Positions 4,920 to 6,184 of a DNA stretch of 6,184 nucleotides are shown in pieces; the stretch's first letter is position 1, and each line of letters opens with the position of its first letter. The DNA comes from an uncultured Bacteroidota bacterium. Lineage in GTDB: Bacteria > Bacteroidota > Bacteroidia > Chitinophagales > Chitinophagaceae. The stretch covers positions 1-6,184 of the forward strand of contig CAMPKR010000152.1 in the NCBI GenBank assembly GCA_946887345.1. Direction: 5' to 3'. A program made the translations under genes and the position numbers. The notes under the pieces are model-generated. The model did no database searches and was not told the origin of the DNA. It saw only the letters and a list, made by a program, of their open reading frames with translations.

Positions 4920-6184
4920 TTATACCATTTGCCCTATCAATGTTGCTGAAGTAGCGCTGTCTATCTTTACTGTAGCATAGTCGCCTTTCTTCAGGTCGCG
5001 TGTTCCTTTGGGGAACACAACCATTTTATTCTGGCTGTTGCGTCCGCACCAGTCGGCCGCACTACGTTTGCTATCGCCTTCTATCAGTACCTCAAAAGTT
5101 TTTCCTATATCGTTTGTATAGCTTTCGCGTGAATGACCGTTTTGTAACTTGATAATCGCCTCAAGACGGCGTTTTTTCACATCTTCCGGTACATCGTCGG
5201 TAAAACGGCGGGCCGCAAGGGTGCCGGGTCGTTCACTGTACGAAAACATGTAGGCCATATCGAAGCGGCATAATTCCATCAGGCTCAACGTATCAGCGTG
5301 CTCTTCTTCCGTTTCCGTACAGAAGCCAGAGATGACGTCGGTGCTAAGACCGCAATCAGGCATTATCTGGCGGATACGCTGCACCTTGCTGAGGTACCAC
5401 TCACGCGTATAAGTGCGGTTCATGGCCTGTAGTACACGGGTGCTGCCACTTTGTACGGGCAAGTGTATGTACTTGCAAATATTGTTGTAGGCTGCCATAG
5501 TATGCAGCACATCATCAGTAATGTCTTTAGGATGCGATGTACTAAAGCGTACGCGGAGCAGGGGAGAAACCCGGGCCACCATCTTCAGTAGTTTTGCGAA
5601 GGTTACTGCTTCTTCCTCGGTCGTCGTTGCGCTTGGGCTATAATGATAGCTATCTACGTTCTGGCCTAAAAGAGTCACCTCGCGGAAACCTTGTTCAAAA
5701 AGATCGAGGCACTCGGCAACTATACTAGCAGCATCACGGCTGCGCTCACGGCCACGGGTAAAAGGCACCACGCAGAAAGAACACATATTGTTGCAGCCAC
5801 GCATGATGCTTACAAAAGCCGTAACACCATTGCTGTCTAAGCGCACAGGGGCGATATCAGCATAAGTTTCTTCACGGCTAAGGAGAACATTCACTGTTTT
5901 TTGCCCGCCTTCCGCTTCGGTGATTAGACCGGGGAGGCTGCGGTAGGCATCGGGGCCTACAACTATGTCAACTAGTTTCTCCTCTTCCAGGAACTTTGCC
6001 TTCAGGCGTTCCGCCATACAGCCAAGCACACCTATCAGCATACCGGGCTTTTGCTCTTTTATCTTTTTAAAAGCCTGGAGGCGGTGGCGAACAGTTTGCT
6101 CAGCCTTTTCACGGATGGAGCAGGTATTGATCAATACGAGGCTGGCGTCTTCAGAGTTACGGGTGGCTCCTAAACCTTCTTCCT
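4920..6184 (-). CDS. miaB: tRNA-2-methylthio-N6-dimethylallyladenosine synthase MiaB (N-terminus cut by window edge)
   Basis: This is a radical-SAM enzyme that adds a methylthio group to i6A37 of tRNAs reading UNN codons, giving ms2i6A37; it acts in the cytoplasm. The frame stays open to the window edge, so 420 residues are visible and the true start lies outside. The TTG at 6134 is an internal leucine (context [15 protein letters not shown]), not a start. Seen: two of the three N-terminal cysteines that hold the auxiliary Fe-S cluster (in NTCSIREK and GVLGCMAE); the radical-SAM CxxxCxxC motif in [19 protein letters not shown], with Cys codons at 5795-5793, 5783-5781 and 5774-5772; LGQNVDSY; and a C-terminal TRAM-like segment (about the last 60 residues) expected to bind tRNA. 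The first cluster cysteine (usually in a GCQMN motif) would be upstream of the window. [10 protein letters not shown] and the RGRERSR stretch separate it from the relatives RimO and MtaB. It is followed after 40 bases by the sigma-54 activator on the same strand. Confidence 0.96.
   Translation of the reverse strand, partial: EEGLGATRNSEDASLVLINTCSIREKAEQTVRHRLQAFKKIKEQKPGMLIGVLGCMAERLKAKFLEEEKLVDIVVGPDAYRSLPGLITEAEGGQKTVNVLLSREETYADIAPVRLDSNGVTAFVSIMRGCNNMCSFCVVPFTRGRERSRDAASIVAECLDLFEQGFREVTLLGQNVDSYHYSPSATTTEEEAVTFAKLLKMVARVSPLLRVRFSTSHPKDITDDVLHTMAAYNNICKYIHLPVQSGSTRVLQAMNRTYTREWYLSKVQRIRQIMPDCGLSTDVISGFCTETEEEHADTLSLMELCRFDMAYMFSYSERPGTLAARRFTDDVPEDVKKRRLEAIIKLQNGHSRESYTNDIGKTFEVLIEGDSKRSAADWCGRNSQNKMVVFPKGTRDLKKGDYATVKIDSATSATLIGQMV

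Noticed and set aside
6134..6134. TTG at 6134 as the miaB start
   Set aside because: The frame is open upstream to the window edge with MiaB-like residues (SEDASLV) before [10 protein letters not shown], and the first cluster cysteine must lie further upstream.
1..6184. An undescribed defence, mobile or biosynthetic system in this window
   Set aside because: Every gene fits a housekeeping or envelope family or a small lineage-specific protein, all on one strand with tight spacing; there are no transposase, integrase, toxin or nuclease motifs and no composition break that I could see.

Overview
The window reads as chromosomal, conserved-type DNA from a member of the Bacteroidota, most likely Chitinophagaceae or a close relative. 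The reasons are: the gene order miaB, sigma-54 activator, lptE, acidic TPR protein, secG, which I associate with this phylum; the SecG and LptE sequence types; and weak or absent Shine-Dalgarno sequences, with A/T-rich leaders in front of the starts. The family-level assignment is an inference from sequence style; no rRNA or marker search was possible. All seven genes lie on the minus strand, so the window is transcribed from high to low coordinates. I found no plus-strand gene, no RNA gene, no mobile element and no CRISPR array.

In transcription order: (1) miaB, the tRNA methylthiotransferase, cut by the window edge at its N-terminus (6184-4920). (2) A 40-base gap carrying a tandem heptamer repeat. 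(3) A sigma-54-dependent AAA+/Fis activator with no N-terminal sensory domain (4879-3629). (4) An LptE-type lipoprotein for LPS export (3612-3112). (5) A TPR-type protein of unknown role with a very acidic middle (3098-2001). (6) secG, sharing an ATGA stop/start with the TPR gene (2004-1669). (7) A rho-independent terminator (1645-1611). (8) mltG, the endolytic murein transglycosylase (1595-561). (9) A small secreted OmpA-C-domain protein 9 bases further on (551-81). Bases 1-80 hold no gene that I can support.

The set has an envelope theme: SecG helps move proteins across the inner membrane, LptE seats the LPS translocon in the outer membrane, MltG sets glycan strand length, and the OmpA-like protein is a periplasmic or outer-membrane peptidoglycan-type domain. 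The sigma-54 activator sits directly upstream of lptE, with a 16-base gap, and is a candidate regulator, but nothing in the sequence proves what it controls. The terminator splits the window into two likely units: miaB-activator-lptE-TPR-secG and mltG-ompA-like.

I found no evidence of an exciting undescribed system. The points worth a second look are the heptamer repeat in the activator's leader, the GSFTGA loop and Met/Lys-rich linker helix of the activator, the lysine- and arginine-free acidic stretch of the TPR protein, and the missing peptidoglycan-binding aspartate in the OmpA-like protein.
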